A program made the position numbers and the translations under genes. Below are positions 39,401 to 47,552 of a stretch of DNA of 64,000 nucleotides, piece after piece; the first letter of the stretch is position 1; each line of letters opens with the position of its first letter. Source of the stretch: Paludibacter sp. (GTDB lineage: Bacteria; Bacteroidota; Bacteroidia; Bacteroidales; Paludibacteraceae); the NCBI GenBank assembly GCA_028710895.1, contig JAQTTH010000009.1, positions 124,001-188,000 of the forward strand. The letters are read 5' to 3'. The notes beneath the pieces are model-generated. The model saw only the letters and a list, made by a program, of their open reading frames with translations. It was not told the DNA's origin and made no database searches.

Positions 39401-40875
39401 TTTCCGATAGCATAATTTTTATTTGAAAAAGCCTGTTTCACAGTGCCGTTTTTGTCTAATCGATACACTTCGGCCTGACGGGTTGCTACCCAAATATCAC
39501 CGTTTCGGGTTTGAAACATGGTTTTTACAGCACGGTCATTAATTGCAGCCGGATTTGCTGCCTGCAGCTGGAAAAGGTTGAACTGTTGTTTAGGAAAACT
39601 GACCCGAAAAACACCGTTGGTTGTGGACGACAACCACAAAATATTATCCTTATCGAGGAAAATATCGAAGAAAACTTTTTTATCGCCGTTTTGAGTCAAA
39701 TCGGGTTGATTATTGAGCATGGTAACTGTCAACTGCGAACGGTCGAACCACATCAAATCGCCCGAAGTAGACAAAATAAACATGCCCTGCTCTTTGCCAT
39801 CCTGAATTTTCAGGGCTTTATTTACCTTACCATCAGGTAGATCAAACGACTTATTGAGCCGATTAAAGGGATCGTAATAAATGATAGATGATTGATTGAT
39901 CTCGAACCAAAGCTTGTCGTAACTATCGACAAACGAATTCGTCACAACATCACTGCCCGATAATCCCAGGGCTTTGATGCAATTTGAGGTTCGTTCGTCG
40001 TATTCAAAAACTCCTTTGCCCGCTATAGATACAAAGACACTCTTCCCGTTTAAACTAATAATATTTTGGACCAAACCCGCACCATGAAACAGGCTGATTT
40101 TAGTTACATTTCCGGTATTGTAATCAACTTTAAATAAATTTCCTTTATTGTCGCCTAACCATAGCATATTTCCGGACCAATAGGCACATGAAAACTCCTG
40201 ACCAACTTCATCGCCGATTTTGCGAAGCACAAAATCCGATGGTTTTGATTTAAGCGCAGCACCTTTTTTGCACGAAATGATTTTGAAATCAAGTCCAATC
40301 CAGTTAATCGTATTGGCATCTTCAACTAAAAGGTTCGTCGTAAGTTTATGTTCGCGCTTGCTTTGTGAGTCGTATAGTAATGAGACTTCCAGACTTCCGT
40401 TACCTTTAGAAACAGCCCTGAGCAAATCTTTATTCTTGGTAAGAAGCAATAAATCACCGGTTTCAGTTTTCTGAATTTTGATGATTTTGGGGCTAACCGA
40501 GTACTTTTTCTTTATCTCGTTAAAAACATCGTAGTACAATTCATTCTTTTTATCGAAGAGATAGAGTTTGTGATCGATGGTTTTCACCCAAAGATTACCA
40601 TCCTTGGCCTCTACAATGTATTGAAGTTTGTGTGGTGGAATATCCGTATTATAATCATCGCGACTGTTGTAACTTTTGAATTTTACACCATCAAAACTTG
40701 TTAAACCATACCACGTACCAAACCACATAAAGCCATCGACATCCTTCATGGCACAAAAAACAGTATTATGAGGTAAACCATTCTCGATAGAATAATCCTT
40801 CACAATCATGTTTTTATTGGCAAAAACCGATTGAAAAGCGGATAAAATAATTATAAATAATATGATTTTTCTCAT
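36478..40875 (-). CDS. Hybrid two-component system sensor/regulator (HTCS)
   Basis: A 1465-residue one-protein signalling system. It has a signal peptide (1-19), then a periplasmic double beta-propeller made of Reg_prop repeats (from DYSIENGLPHNTVFCAMKD to ~780). A Y_Y_Y domain follows (~820-890), then a transmembrane helix (~897-915), HisKA with H947 in NISHELRTPLT, and an ATPase domain with RNLLSNAFKF and VEDTGVGIP. A receiver has D1257 in VVTDQMMPEM, and an AraC-type DNA-binding domain covers ~1375-1465. Such proteins bind an oligosaccharide in the periplasm and activate polysaccharide loci. A possible -7 element TACATTTG lies at 40919-40926. It is the only such regulator in the window, so it probably controls the genes on both sides. 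Confidence 0.95.
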   Translation of the reverse strand: MRKIILFIIILSAFQSVFANKNMIVKDYSIENGLPHNTVFCAMKDVDGFMWFGTWYGLTSFDGVKFKSYNSRDDYNTDIPPHKLQYIVEAKDGNLWVKTIDHKLYLFDKKNELYYDVFNEIKKKYSVSPKIIKIQKTETGDLLLLTKNKDLLRAVSKGNGSLEVSLLYDSQSKREHKLTTNLLVEDANTINWIGLDFKIISCKKGAALKSKPSDFVLRKIGDEVGQEFSCAYWSGNMLWLGDNKGNLFKVDYNTGNVTKISLFHGAGLVQNIISLNGKSVFVSIAGKGVFEYDERTSNCIKALGLSGSDVVTNSFVDSYDKLWFEINQSSIIYYDPFNRLNKSFDLPDGKVNKALKIQDGKEQGMFILSTSGDLMWFDRSQLTVTMLNNQPDLTQNGDKKVFFDIFLDKDNILWLSSTTNGVFRVSFPKQQFNLFQLQAANPAAINDRAVKTMFQTRNGDIWVATRQAEVYRLDKNGTVKQAFSNKNYAIGNVYHIMEDSRGNLWFSTKGNGLVRAVVNSGSPFGYTFTRFMSDERNSSAISGDDVYYTYEDTQHRIWVALFGGGLNLLTERNGQVSFKNKFNSFEKYPKYGLYMEVRNMTEDKDGRIWVGTSDGLMSFNSHFKNPNEIDFEIYRSEMVGSNVSDNDIYVLYKDASSQIWISVFGGGLNKLVKYDKDAKRPVFKSYSLKEGLNSDVILSIVEDNDNALWLATENALSRFDKQKESFRNFDRYDGFLNVQMEEESALKLHSGDLWFGNRKGILSFNPQKIETYNCDYKTFIVDFLVSNRNLRSFTDDPILKESIRYANSITLKHNQSTFVIEFAALNYYNQNRVSYKYILEGFEDEWHFNAKNRIASYPNVPPGKYTFRVQTIDEANASLKSEKVLEIIVLPPWWLTWWAKTFYAILILALIYLTIRGVLFYMKMRNEMYVEQRVSELKIKFFTNISHELRTPLTLIMGPIQELKQHQQLTEKGGQYVSMIEKNANQMLQLVNQILDFRKIQNGKMILHVSQLDLNSLIDSFHKEFSVLSEENEISFTFHLSDEEILVWADKEKLEIVIRNLLSNAFKFTQPGGSIFVTTSLSEDGEHCFIRVEDTGVGIPQNKVSEVFERFFQGENAKSAQYPGTGIGLALSKEIVNLHHGTIDVESKPTQGSVFVVELLLNKDHFNPTEVNFYVGDTVTELEGYVVEDAESTEAEELEEDEKKTTLPTVLVVEDNKDLCNLLRLQLDDKYKVYTAGDGVEGLKKVKLYHPDIVVTDQMMPEMTGTEMLQQMRNDFQISHIPVIILTAKNDDEAKIKAISMGANAYITKPFNKEYLIARIEQLLSDRKVFRDKIWKQESHEVPQTEDTYENYLQKKDLQFLEKIHQVIEENIDNSDFNIDSIADNIGISRSAFFKKLKSLTGLAPVDTIKEVRLTKSIELLKNTDMTVSEVAFAVGFKESGYYGKCFRKKYGQTPTEYMSKYRKK

Positions 40876-40918
40876 TGGGGCAAAATACTTCGGATTATGT
40901 AAGGGAACATTGGAAGTA

Positions 40919-40926
40919 CAAATGTA
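40919..40926 (-). promoter_or_regulatory. Candidate -7 element of the HTCS gene
   Basis: TACATTTG on the minus strand fits TAnnTTTG and lies 44 bases before the ATG. No convincing TTTG is found at the -33 distance, so confidence is low. Confidence 0.35.
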
Positions 40927-40978
40927 TAAAACTATTTAGTATTAAACAATTATAAATGAAGAATGGTTTGAGGGCAGA

Positions 40979-42463
40979 TTATTCAAAAACTTTCAGCCAG
41001 GGATTGTCGCTGCGGAAAGGAACTGCCGGAAGACCTTCACGGTTGATAAAGTTAGACTGAGCTGCCTCGTTCCAGGCAAACCGAACGTTCACAGGCGATG
41101 GAACTTCGGGCGAAGAAACAATTACTTTATTAGCACTGATTTCGGCCACAGCAGGTACAAATTTCCCATCAGCTCCTGCAATACTAAACCACGTCAGCGG
41201 CTTTCTATCGCGACTCACCAAACCGCCACCAATATTATTGAAGGTAATTTCAATTTTATCTTTTACAATTTTCATCGATTTATAAGTAGGTCCTGAGCAA
41301 ACGAGATCTTTAAACCCATACGTTTTGTTCAATGCCACCAACGCCAATCGACGTCCCACTTCCCATTTATAGCCCGGATGCAAATCCACAATGCTATCGA
41401 CTAAATCGGTAATGGTAATCATGCCCGTTTGAGGGAGTTTTAGCAACAAAGCCTGCGCTTCCCAAAATTCAGGCAAATTATCGGTTGTATGCGGACGAAC
41501 ATCTTTGGCTGTTGAGTAGGCATATGGAGCAATCTGCACATAATAAAATGGTAAATTCTTATCCCGCCAATCGTTTCGCCAACTCTCGATAAGTGTTTTT
41601 TGCTTGTAGGCGTACCGTATATTTTCATTCAAAAAGCAACCTGACTCGCCCTGATACCAAAGAAAACCTTTCAGTGCAAAAGGAATCACCGGCTGAATCA
41701 TGGTGCTGTAAAACTTTCCGGCCTCACCTTCGTTGGGTTTCAACGAGTCAAGCACCTGACCGCTTTTCAGTTTCAACGACTTGTTCATTTTAGCAGCCTC
41801 AATCCATGGTTCAATACGACTACCCGGCACTGCCGACGATATCATACCAATGGGAATATGCAGTTTGGCGTACAGGTTTTTGGCAAAGAAATAGCCTGCA
41901 GCCGAAAAATCTTTGAGCAATACTTCGCTGGCAATAGCCGGACTCCAACCTGTGTGGGTTGAGTCGGGCGACATATACTTGCGGCGCACCAGAAAGATAC
42001 GAATATTGCTGTTATTTGCAGTAATCAGGTCATCTTCGGCAGGATGCGCACCCCGCACGGTATTCTGAAGTTTGCTGTTTTTGCGCATGGCATATTCCAT
42101 GTTCGACTGCCCGGAACATAACCACACCTCGCCCACCAAAATATTTTTCAATACAATGGTATTTTGGCCTTTAATAACCATTTCGCGGGGCGTTTCCGAA
42201 GCCTTCATCGGGCTCAGTTTCACATCCCAGCGACCCGAATCATTGGCTACGGTAGTTTTGGTTTGTCCGCCAAACGTTACAGTTACTTTTTCGCCCTTTG
42301 CTGCCGTCCCCCACACAGGTACAGGTTTATTGCGCTGCAACACCATATTGTGACCCAGAATTTTAGGGAGAATAATGTTGGCTTGCAACGCAATGCTGCA
42401 AGCCAATAATCCACCTAGCAAGAACAGAGCAACGGATTTATTTCGAAATAAAGAGATTGACAC
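40979..42463 (-). CDS. Sialate O-acetylesterase-like (SASA) carbohydrate esterase
   Basis: A 494-residue secreted protein with a signal peptide of about 28 residues. NIILPKILGHNMVLQRNKPV begins the N-terminal beta domain. GEVWLCSGQSNMEYA holds the nucleophile S120, GFLWYQGESGC is block III, and IVDLHPGYKWEVG holds the Asp-His pair. This SGNH family removes acetyl groups from glycans. Despite its name it often acts on plant polysaccharide esters. The start is GTG at 42463: no ATG is found in frame upstream or within the signal peptide. It lies 103 bases before the HTCS gene and follows the terminator of the GH2 gene at 42550, so it probably starts its own transcript. Confidence 0.82.
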   Translation of the reverse strand: MSISLFRNKSVALFLLGGLLACSIALQANIILPKILGHNMVLQRNKPVPVWGTAAKGEKVTVTFGGQTKTTVANDSGRWDVKLSPMKASETPREMVIKGQNTIVLKNILVGEVWLCSGQSNMEYAMRKNSKLQNTVRGAHPAEDDLITANNSNIRIFLVRRKYMSPDSTHTGWSPAIASEVLLKDFSAAGYFFAKNLYAKLHIPIGMISSAVPGSRIEPWIEAAKMNKSLKLKSGQVLDSLKPNEGEAGKFYSTMIQPVIPFALKGFLWYQGESGCFLNENIRYAYKQKTLIESWRNDWRDKNLPFYYVQIAPYAYSTAKDVRPHTTDNLPEFWEAQALLLKLPQTGMITITDLVDSIVDLHPGYKWEVGRRLALVALNKTYGFKDLVCSGPTYKSMKIVKDKIEITFNNIGGGLVSRDRKPLTWFSIAGADGKFVPAVAEISANKVIVSSPEVPSPVNVRFAWNEAAQSNFINREGLPAVPFRSDNPWLKVFE

Positions 42464-42489
42464 GATATCGTATTTTTTGAGTTCAAAAG

Positions 42490-42526
42490 AAAAGACGATA
42501 ACAAACAGTTTTTGTTATCGTCTTTC
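42490..42526 (-). terminator. Terminator of the GH2 gene at 42550
   Basis: AAAGACGATAACAAA and TTTGTTATCGTCTTT form a perfect 15-bp stem. On the minus strand it is followed by TCTTTTGAAC. It lies between the GH2 gene and the SASA gene. Confidence 0.85.
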
Positions 42527-42549
42527 GTATTATTAATGCTTAATTCTTG

Positions 42550-45135
42550 TTATTTCTTCTCCCCAAACTCAGTTTGTTGCTTTTCTACTTCGTCGAGCAG
42601 TTTTTGTTTTTCAGCGTCGGTGAGTTGTTTAATTGTCTTTGACGACGCAGTGGCTTTCGCACCTTTTACCTTTTGAACATCCATAGCGCAGAAAGGCAGG
42701 TCGGCAGGAATGCTTTCGAGTTCTATTTCGGAGGCTGTAGGTGCTTGCGTGCCTTCAAACTGAACGTGCGCTTTTACTTTGATTTTTCCGACTTTGGTGG
42801 TAGACCGAATCAACACCGGAGCACTTCCCCACTCCACTGCGCGCGGATTGGCACCAATGGTTTGATCGCCAATAATTTCACCTTCGCCTTCCACACTAAA
42901 CTGAATGTTGTCTTTTGCCAGTCGGCGCACATTGCCGTTATCGTCGGTAATTTCGGCCACTATAATGATAAAGTCTGACCCATCTGCAACAAGTTGCTTG
43001 CCTAGTTGGTCGACATACAAACGGATTTTAGTAGATCGGCGCGAAGGCATTTTCTTTTCGCTGCACACCACTTTTCCATTGATAATTCCTTCTGCTAAAA
43101 AGCTTACTAACTCAGGCTTTTTGTGTTTGTAGGTAAAATCACGCATTTGCCAGAAATCGTACACATTCTCAAATATAACAGGCGCATACGGCATGTGACC
43201 TTTGGCATGAATCACCGGTTTGGTAATCGATTTTCCTTCGTAAGCAGTCAACCGCACTGAGTCGCAGTTACTAAACACAACCATGTCTTTGTCGGAGAAT
43301 GGTGTAACCTCATTGGCTACATAAACCATTGGTCCTGAATCAGCTCCACCGTGTTTTTCGTTGGGAGAAACCTGGCTTTTGAACATGTAATAAGCATATT
43401 TGGGTTGACGGAATGCATCGAAAATACCGCCCCAATACGGATCGGGGTGATAACCACGCTGATGATCGAACGGATGCCATTGCGCACCGCCTACAAACTG
43501 TCCCGTAGTGTGAAACATGGCGTCGTAGGATTCTGCCAATGATAAAGCAGCCACCAACATGGGTCGTTCGCCCCAATTACGGGCAGCACGGTTATTTGCA
43601 TTGTGAGCGTACCAGTCGTCCACGTTTTCACCAAACTCACGGGTGAAGAGCGATTGTTTCACTTTGCCTTCGTCGGTTGGCCAACCATATACCACGTCGT
43701 AGTTATCTTTTACACCTTCTGAATTCAAATCGGCAGCAGCGCCCGGAGCTCCGGGATAAGGAAATTCATCTTTGGTAATTTTCAATGAATTCAAGGAAAA
43801 ATCTTTCGGAAAACGGGTTTCGTTCAGGATAGGTTCCCATAGTAATACCGATGGGTGGTTACGATCGCGGCGAATAAGGTTGTGGGTGTTTTCGTACACC
43901 AACTGTTCAAACTGCGGGTCTTTGTTCCAGAATTGCCATCCCGGCGTAGCTACAATAATAAATACTCCCAATTCGTCGCAGGCATCCATAAAGGCAGGGT
44001 CTTGTGGATAATGAGCCGTGCGGATAATCACACAACCGGCATCACGAAGGCGTTTCACGTCGCGCCATTGTTGCGAATTAGGTACTGCATTGCCCACATA
44101 AGCAAAATCCTGATGACGATTACCACCCAGCAATTGGCCATAAGGTTTATCGTTCAGATAAAAACCATCTTTGCCGCGAAACTCAGCTTTGCGAATTCCC
44201 ACACGAACGGTTCCGCCATCAAGAGAGACTCTGCCTTCTTTCACCAACAAATTCACTTTATACAAATTCGGTGTTTCGGGCGACCAAAGTTGCGGATTTG
44301 CCACTGTGGTTTTCTGATTAATCGTTTTTGCTTCTCTGGCTTGTAGCGTTATCTTTGAGCTTATCGTTCTAACTATTTTGCCCGAAACGTCGGTCAACGA
44401 AGTTTCCAGTGTTACCGTTTTTGCTTTCGCAGCATTATTTTTCAATTCGGTATTTACAAACACATCGGCGCTTTTGGCACTGATATTATCGTAATGCACA
44501 AACACACCGCCACCGGCAGTTTTATTGGCCTCGATAGCGTCGGTAATGGCCACTTTATTTTTACAAATCATCCACACATCGCGATACATGCCACCATGGT
44601 ATGCAAAATCCATGGTAATTTGTGGTTTGCCCGGAGGAAAAGATTTATCATCACTGTTATCGGCCATTACTGCTAATTGGCAAGTGTCGCCGGCTTGCGT
44701 TCCAAAAGCTGTCAGGTCAACAGTTATCGGTAAATAACCACCCACATGCTCTTTCACCAATTTACCGTTGAGGTAAATTTTTTGTTTGCCCATAATGGCT
44801 TCAAAATGGATCAGCACATCTTTGTTTTTGGCATCGGCAGGCACCACAAAACGTTTGCGATACCACGCGATACCCTGATAGTTGCGGCAACCGCTGGCTT
44901 CGGCAGGCATCAGTTCCACCGTGTGCGGAGCTGCCACTACTTCCCAGCGCGAATCGTTGAAAGCAGTTGCTTCGGCACCCTTTAAGTCACCACGAAAGAA
45001 TCGCCAACCGTTGTTGAAGTTATACACTTGTTGTCCGCTGCCTTCGAGTTGGTAAAAGCCGGCTACCGAAGTGGCAGCAAATGAAATCATGCAAAGCTGC
45101 ATGAACATGAGAATGAAAATGTGTTTAAGTTTCAT
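42550..45135 (-). CDS. GH2 family glycosidase (galactosidase/glucuronidase group)
   Basis: An 861-residue secreted enzyme with a signal peptide (~1-24). It has a jelly roll with YRKRFVVPADAKNKDVLIHF, an Ig-like domain, a TIM barrel starting near LLGGNRHQDFAYVGNAVPNS, and a second Ig-like domain with VDQLGKQLVADGSDFIIIVA. The acid/base Glu is in LLWEPILNETRFP. The nucleophile is less obvious, probably in FTREFGENVDD. The C-terminal ~35 residues are charged and helical (TDAEKQKLLDEVEKQQTEF). Without a LacZ-type small domain it belongs to the shorter GH2 group, so beta-galactosidase or beta-glucuronidase are both possible. The ATG at 45135 is preferred to a start at 45219, because it begins the signal peptide. 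A minus-strand TATTTTTG at 45159-45166 could be its -7 element. Confidence 0.85.
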   Translation of the reverse strand: MKLKHIFILMFMQLCMISFAATSVAGFYQLEGSGQQVYNFNNGWRFFRGDLKGAEATAFNDSRWEVVAAPHTVELMPAEASGCRNYQGIAWYRKRFVVPADAKNKDVLIHFEAIMGKQKIYLNGKLVKEHVGGYLPITVDLTAFGTQAGDTCQLAVMADNSDDKSFPPGKPQITMDFAYHGGMYRDVWMICKNKVAITDAIEANKTAGGGVFVHYDNISAKSADVFVNTELKNNAAKAKTVTLETSLTDVSGKIVRTISSKITLQAREAKTINQKTTVANPQLWSPETPNLYKVNLLVKEGRVSLDGGTVRVGIRKAEFRGKDGFYLNDKPYGQLLGGNRHQDFAYVGNAVPNSQQWRDVKRLRDAGCVIIRTAHYPQDPAFMDACDELGVFIIVATPGWQFWNKDPQFEQLVYENTHNLIRRDRNHPSVLLWEPILNETRFPKDFSLNSLKITKDEFPYPGAPGAAADLNSEGVKDNYDVVYGWPTDEGKVKQSLFTREFGENVDDWYAHNANNRAARNWGERPMLVAALSLAESYDAMFHTTGQFVGGAQWHPFDHQRGYHPDPYWGGIFDAFRQPKYAYYMFKSQVSPNEKHGGADSGPMVYVANEVTPFSDKDMVVFSNCDSVRLTAYEGKSITKPVIHAKGHMPYAPVIFENVYDFWQMRDFTYKHKKPELVSFLAEGIINGKVVCSEKKMPSRRSTKIRLYVDQLGKQLVADGSDFIIIVAEITDDNGNVRRLAKDNIQFSVEGEGEIIGDQTIGANPRAVEWGSAPVLIRSTTKVGKIKVKAHVQFEGTQAPTASEIELESIPADLPFCAMDVQKVKGAKATASSKTIKQLTDAEKQKLLDEVEKQQTEFGEKK

Positions 45136-45245
45136 TATAGTTGATTTGAGTTTTGATTCAAAAATACAATAATCAAATTTGTTGTGAAAGTGTAGTCGGT
45201 TGAAATGAACAATTAGCAAGTTTATTGGTACTATTTTACCTGCAT

Positions 45246-47474
45246 TTAGTGTTGAATATCAATTTCAACATCTTGCCTGCGGCTTTCGGGATTCACAGCT
45301 ATCACTGTTACTGTCCCATTTCTCAACTCAGCTTCCACCGTGGTATTTTGCGGAGCATGAAGTTTAAAATGCACATTCCACTCGCGTGGCCAGGCAGGGA
45401 AAAGAAGTATCTTTCCACCGTCGGTCGCTTGGAGCAACATTTCCTGCAGGCCTATCATGCCACTTCCGCCCCAGTTGTGGTCAGGACTCCAATCGAATCC
45501 CGGTCCCCAAAAGGCAGGAAAACGATACGGCCCATCGCCCAGTTTGAGCGTATTAAGGCGCATAGCCTCGTCGGTAAGCCCAAGGCATGCTGCAAAGATA
45601 TTGTCCTGCTTCCAACCCACCTGGCTGCGAAACTTCAGTGCATCGGTATCATACAAATAGGTGTTTCGGGCAGTCTCCAGACTGTCCCTTCCAACGCCAT
45701 AGACCCTCCACGGAAAAACCGGATAGAGCTGAGCCGACTCAGTATTATTCACCCGCTCCCACGTTTTGGCTGGCGAAATCATCGTCTTACCATTTATCGT
45801 CCGCAGTGGGATTTCAGGGATCCGTTTTAGCAACGAATCATTGCCCAATGACTTTAAAACTCGCTGCAAAGCAGCAATAGTGCTCGCCGGATTGTTTGCC
45901 ATTTTGTAAGTTTCGCAACCCGAACCCGGAAATAGAATCAACTTCCCGTCACCATCGAGCGACTTTCGTCCACGGTGCTGAGCCAGGTAGCGATAATGCT
46001 CATCGAAGAAGCGCACACAACTCTCAATTAGCGGCTTATAGGCCGAAATATCCGCATTAGCATAGTTTTTTGTTTCCAGAATCATTTGGCAAAACTCCAG
46101 CACCGTATCCCATTCGTACTCAAGCCAGGCGTTGTATTCCACACCTTTATCGGCGTAGTCGGGGCGTTTCCAACCATATTCAGTTGCTCCGGGCAACCCA
46201 AAATTCTCAATCTGTTCGGCAAAACATGCACCTTCGTGTCCCCAATAAGTCTTCGAGCGAAGTTCAGCAGTAGCAAGCAAGCGATTGTAGAAGTCAAATT
46301 GAGGAATCATTAAGTCATAATCACCGCTTTTAAGCATGGGCCAATACACCAGCCGTTGATTTTGAGCCGTGAATATACCACCTGTCCATTTCCGATAGTC
46401 GGGCGTAAATTTGGACAAGCTATCTGTATAAACCGGGTCGAAGGTAAACAGTCCGCCATTGAACCGCGTTGGCCACTGACTGTGAGCATTGCAACCCAAC
46501 ATGTAACGGAACAGCGTATAATTGCGCGAAAGTTTCTCCGCTTCGCCATCGATATGAATAAAGCTGCGGTTCCAAAACTCGTTCCACCAACTAATGCTTT
46601 GATGTTTGTCTTTCTTTAGGTTTATCTGCGAAATGGTTTTGTCTAATCGCTTTTCCCACTCATTATGATTGGCAGTTTGCGATATTTCCAGCGCAATGCT
46701 GAAACACTGATTTGTTGCAGCCTTATTGCTTTTGAAAACCCATGCACGATAATCAGTGTTAGCATAAGCACCACTGGTAGTGCCTGCAAAAACAAGGTCC
46801 TGACTCCACATCGTTCCACCCGAAACCAGATTGGCAATAGGATTGTAAAGCTGATTTTTGATAGCTCCAAGTCCTTCGTGTACAGCCGTGGTGTCAAAGA
46901 TTGTCTTCTCCGGATTTTTATGGAAAAAAGTAACCGAATGTTGCGTTGCGCTTACCGAATCTGGCTTCATCGATAATCCGGCTGGAATGATCCATTTCAG
47001 CGAGTTCTGCTGCCCTTCACCTTTTCTAATGAGTCTGTTGGCATAGCGCCAGTTCTCATAATAAACTTCGCAACTAACCGCTTTTTTATGCTGTAATTCC
47101 ACATGAACAACCGGTTTATTCACGTCAGCAAAAATCCGCACATTACTTCCTCCTGCACTCACAAGCACATATCCGTCATTGAGCTTCAATGTTTGTCGAA
47201 AATCGGTAGCATGCAGGAATGGATTAGGGCTAAGTCGCACCCTAAATCGCCCTTGTTTGAGCATGGTGTTGTTTTCGTCGAAAGCGCCGCTCCGGCTTAC
47301 ATAAAACAGCAAATCACCATTCTCTACCCAAACATTCAGACCAATATCACCACCACCGCAGGGCATCGATTCCGATGAATTGTGCGAGGGGGAAGTCCAT
47401 GTATAGTCGGGTTCAGCGGCTTTTACAAAAAAAGTAACCAGTAGAAAAAGCAATATGTATTTTATCTTATTCAT
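45246..47474 (-). CDS. DUF5703-type (alpha/alpha)6-barrel glycoside hydrolase-like protein
   Basis: A 742-residue secreted protein with a signal peptide (1-19, ending VKAA). The N-terminal ~260 residues are a beta domain starting YTWTSPSHNSSESMPCGGGD, the hallmark start of DUF5703 proteins. A linker (~280-300) leads to an (alpha/alpha)6 barrel related in outline to GH95/GH65-type enzymes, with YMLGCNAHSQWPTRFNGGLF, GHEGACFAEQIENFG and NWGGSGMIGLQEML. A C-terminal jelly roll ends in DVEIDIQH. Carboxylates in QIENFG and in YNAWLEYEWDTVLEF are candidate catalytic residues. No characterised activity is known to me. It is 110 bases before the GH2 gene and follows a SASA gene across a mobile-type inverted repeat. 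Confidence 0.7.
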   Translation of the reverse strand: MNKIKYILLFLLVTFFVKAAEPDYTWTSPSHNSSESMPCGGGDIGLNVWVENGDLLFYVSRSGAFDENNTMLKQGRFRVRLSPNPFLHATDFRQTLKLNDGYVLVSAGGSNVRIFADVNKPVVHVELQHKKAVSCEVYYENWRYANRLIRKGEGQQNSLKWIIPAGLSMKPDSVSATQHSVTFFHKNPEKTIFDTTAVHEGLGAIKNQLYNPIANLVSGGTMWSQDLVFAGTTSGAYANTDYRAWVFKSNKAATNQCFSIALEISQTANHNEWEKRLDKTISQINLKKDKHQSISWWNEFWNRSFIHIDGEAEKLSRNYTLFRYMLGCNAHSQWPTRFNGGLFTFDPVYTDSLSKFTPDYRKWTGGIFTAQNQRLVYWPMLKSGDYDLMIPQFDFYNRLLATAELRSKTYWGHEGACFAEQIENFGLPGATEYGWKRPDYADKGVEYNAWLEYEWDTVLEFCQMILETKNYANADISAYKPLIESCVRFFDEHYRYLAQHRGRKSLDGDGKLILFPGSGCETYKMANNPASTIAALQRVLKSLGNDSLLKRIPEIPLRTINGKTMISPAKTWERVNNTESAQLYPVFPWRVYGVGRDSLETARNTYLYDTDALKFRSQVGWKQDNIFAACLGLTDEAMRLNTLKLGDGPYRFPAFWGPGFDWSPDHNWGGSGMIGLQEMLLQATDGGKILLFPAWPREWNVHFKLHAPQNTTVEAELRNGTVTVIAVNPESRRQDVEIDIQH

Positions 47475-47487
47475 TTATTCATATTTA

Positions 47488-47545
47488 AACCACATAGACA
47501 CATAGTTCACAATAGTTTCTATGATTTCTATGTGCCTATGTGGTT
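47488..47545. repeat. Inverted repeat AACCACATAGACACATAG
   Basis: AACCACATAGACACATAG (47488-47505) and CTATGTGCCTATGTGGTT (47528-47545) are complementary except for one base, around a 22-base loop. The whole element fills most of the 78-base gap between two genes. Repeats of this wording are dispersed in many Bacteroidota genomes, from memory. Confidence 0.8.
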
Positions 47546-47552
47546 CAACAAA

